Below are positions 53,178 through 53,257 of a DNA stretch of 53,257 nt, piece by piece. The stretch spans positions 1 through 53,257 of the forward strand of contig NZ_CADFDK010000023.1 of NCBI RefSeq assembly GCF_902832885.1, in the 5' to 3' direction. The stretch comes from Burkholderia seminalis DSM 23518 (lineage in GTDB: Bacteria > Pseudomonadota > Gammaproteobacteria > Burkholderiales > Burkholderiaceae). Every line of letters starts with the position of its first letter. Within the stretch, counting starts at the first letter, position 1. The notes beneath the pieces were generated by a model, which worked only from the letters and a program-made list of their open reading frames with translations, searched no databases and was not told the origin of the DNA. Made by a program: the position numbers and the translations under genes.

Positions 53178-53257
53178 GACTGGTCATTCGTGTCCTTCAC
53201 AGGACATCATGGCACTCGTCACCGAGCGTTCACAGACGGTACTGGTCTCGTGCTTAC

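Larger units (their letters stand above)
50742..53257 (-). mobile_element. Complete IS66-family element
   Basis: 2516 bp. The left end GTAAGCGTCCGAGCAGTACC at 50742 matches the reverse complement of the last bases of the window, GTAAGCACGAGACCAGTACC. It carries tnpA, tnpB and tnpC in order, reading leftwards. The window ends on the last base of the element, so the far-side target duplication cannot be seen; the left flank candidate is GACCTTGG. Confidence 0.9.

Noticed and set aside
52420-53187. 255-codon minus-strand ORF as a single IS66 protein
   Set aside because: Only its last 115 codons are TnpB; the upstream part is an out-of-frame reading of tnpA.
1-53257. tRNA or rRNA genes
   Set aside because: No cloverleaf-like or rRNA-like sequence was noticed; none would be expected on this type of plasmid region.

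Overview
The window looks like part of a large accessory plasmid from a Burkholderia-type betaproteobacterium. The evidence is the replication and partition block (an iteron origin, a Rep_3 initiator, ParA/ParB and a palindromic centromere array), a piece of a VirB-type conjugation system, several insertion-sequence families common in Burkholderia, a small H-NS-like protein of the betaproteobacterial plasmid type, and broken pieces of the error-prone polymerase DnaE2. The right edge falls exactly on the terminal repeat of an IS66 element, and the left edge lies inside a tandem-repeat gene, so the window may be an assembly contig that stopped at repeats.

Layout. 1-1457 (minus strand): the 5' part of a trimeric autotransporter adhesin with an extended signal peptide and a 108-bp tandem repeat. 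1851-2423: a serine recombinase. 2437-9240: a graveyard of nested insertion sequences (an IS407-group piece, an IS21 piece, an IS3 element split by an IS110/IS1111-type element, a decayed IS66), fragments of dnaE2 and istB, and unrecognised decayed DNA. 9241-9576: a small helix-turn-helix-like protein. 9922-15046 (minus): a chaperone-usher fimbrial operon (subunit, chaperone, usher, tip adhesin). 15663-31130 (minus): a 15-gene type IV pilus operon with an MSHA-like gene order (PilT-type ATPase, major pilin, PilM/N/O/P-like alignment proteins, secretin, TPR protein, assembly ATPase, platform protein, five further pilin-like proteins). 32504-32806: an H-NS-like silencer. 33925-34842: a dedicated prepilin peptidase. 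34897-35603: a dnaE2 fragment that cuts into a VirB1-VirB10-VirB9-VirB8 group (35541-39013, minus). 39414-41993: a KorB-like DNA-binding protein, the iteron origin and the Rep gene. 42077-44524: parB, parA and seven palindromic sites. 44949-46979: a frameshifted tyrosine recombinase. 47550-50741: eroded Tn7-like transposition genes, then truncated Mre11/SbcD-like, Rad50/SbcC-like and HerA-like genes. 50742-53257: a complete IS66 element.

How the parts fit together. The window carries three separate surface-adhesion machines (trimeric autotransporter, chaperone-usher fimbria, type IV pilus), with the pilus peptidase and a possible xenogeneic silencer encoded next to the pilus operon. One minor pilin gene is split at a run of eight G residues, which could be an on/off switch. 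The rest is plasmid maintenance plus recombination debris. The most unusual items are the MSHA-like pilus with its possible G-tract switch, and the decayed Mre11-Rad50-HerA-like cassette beside Tn7-like genes. All functions are inferred by reading the sequence; no database search was run.
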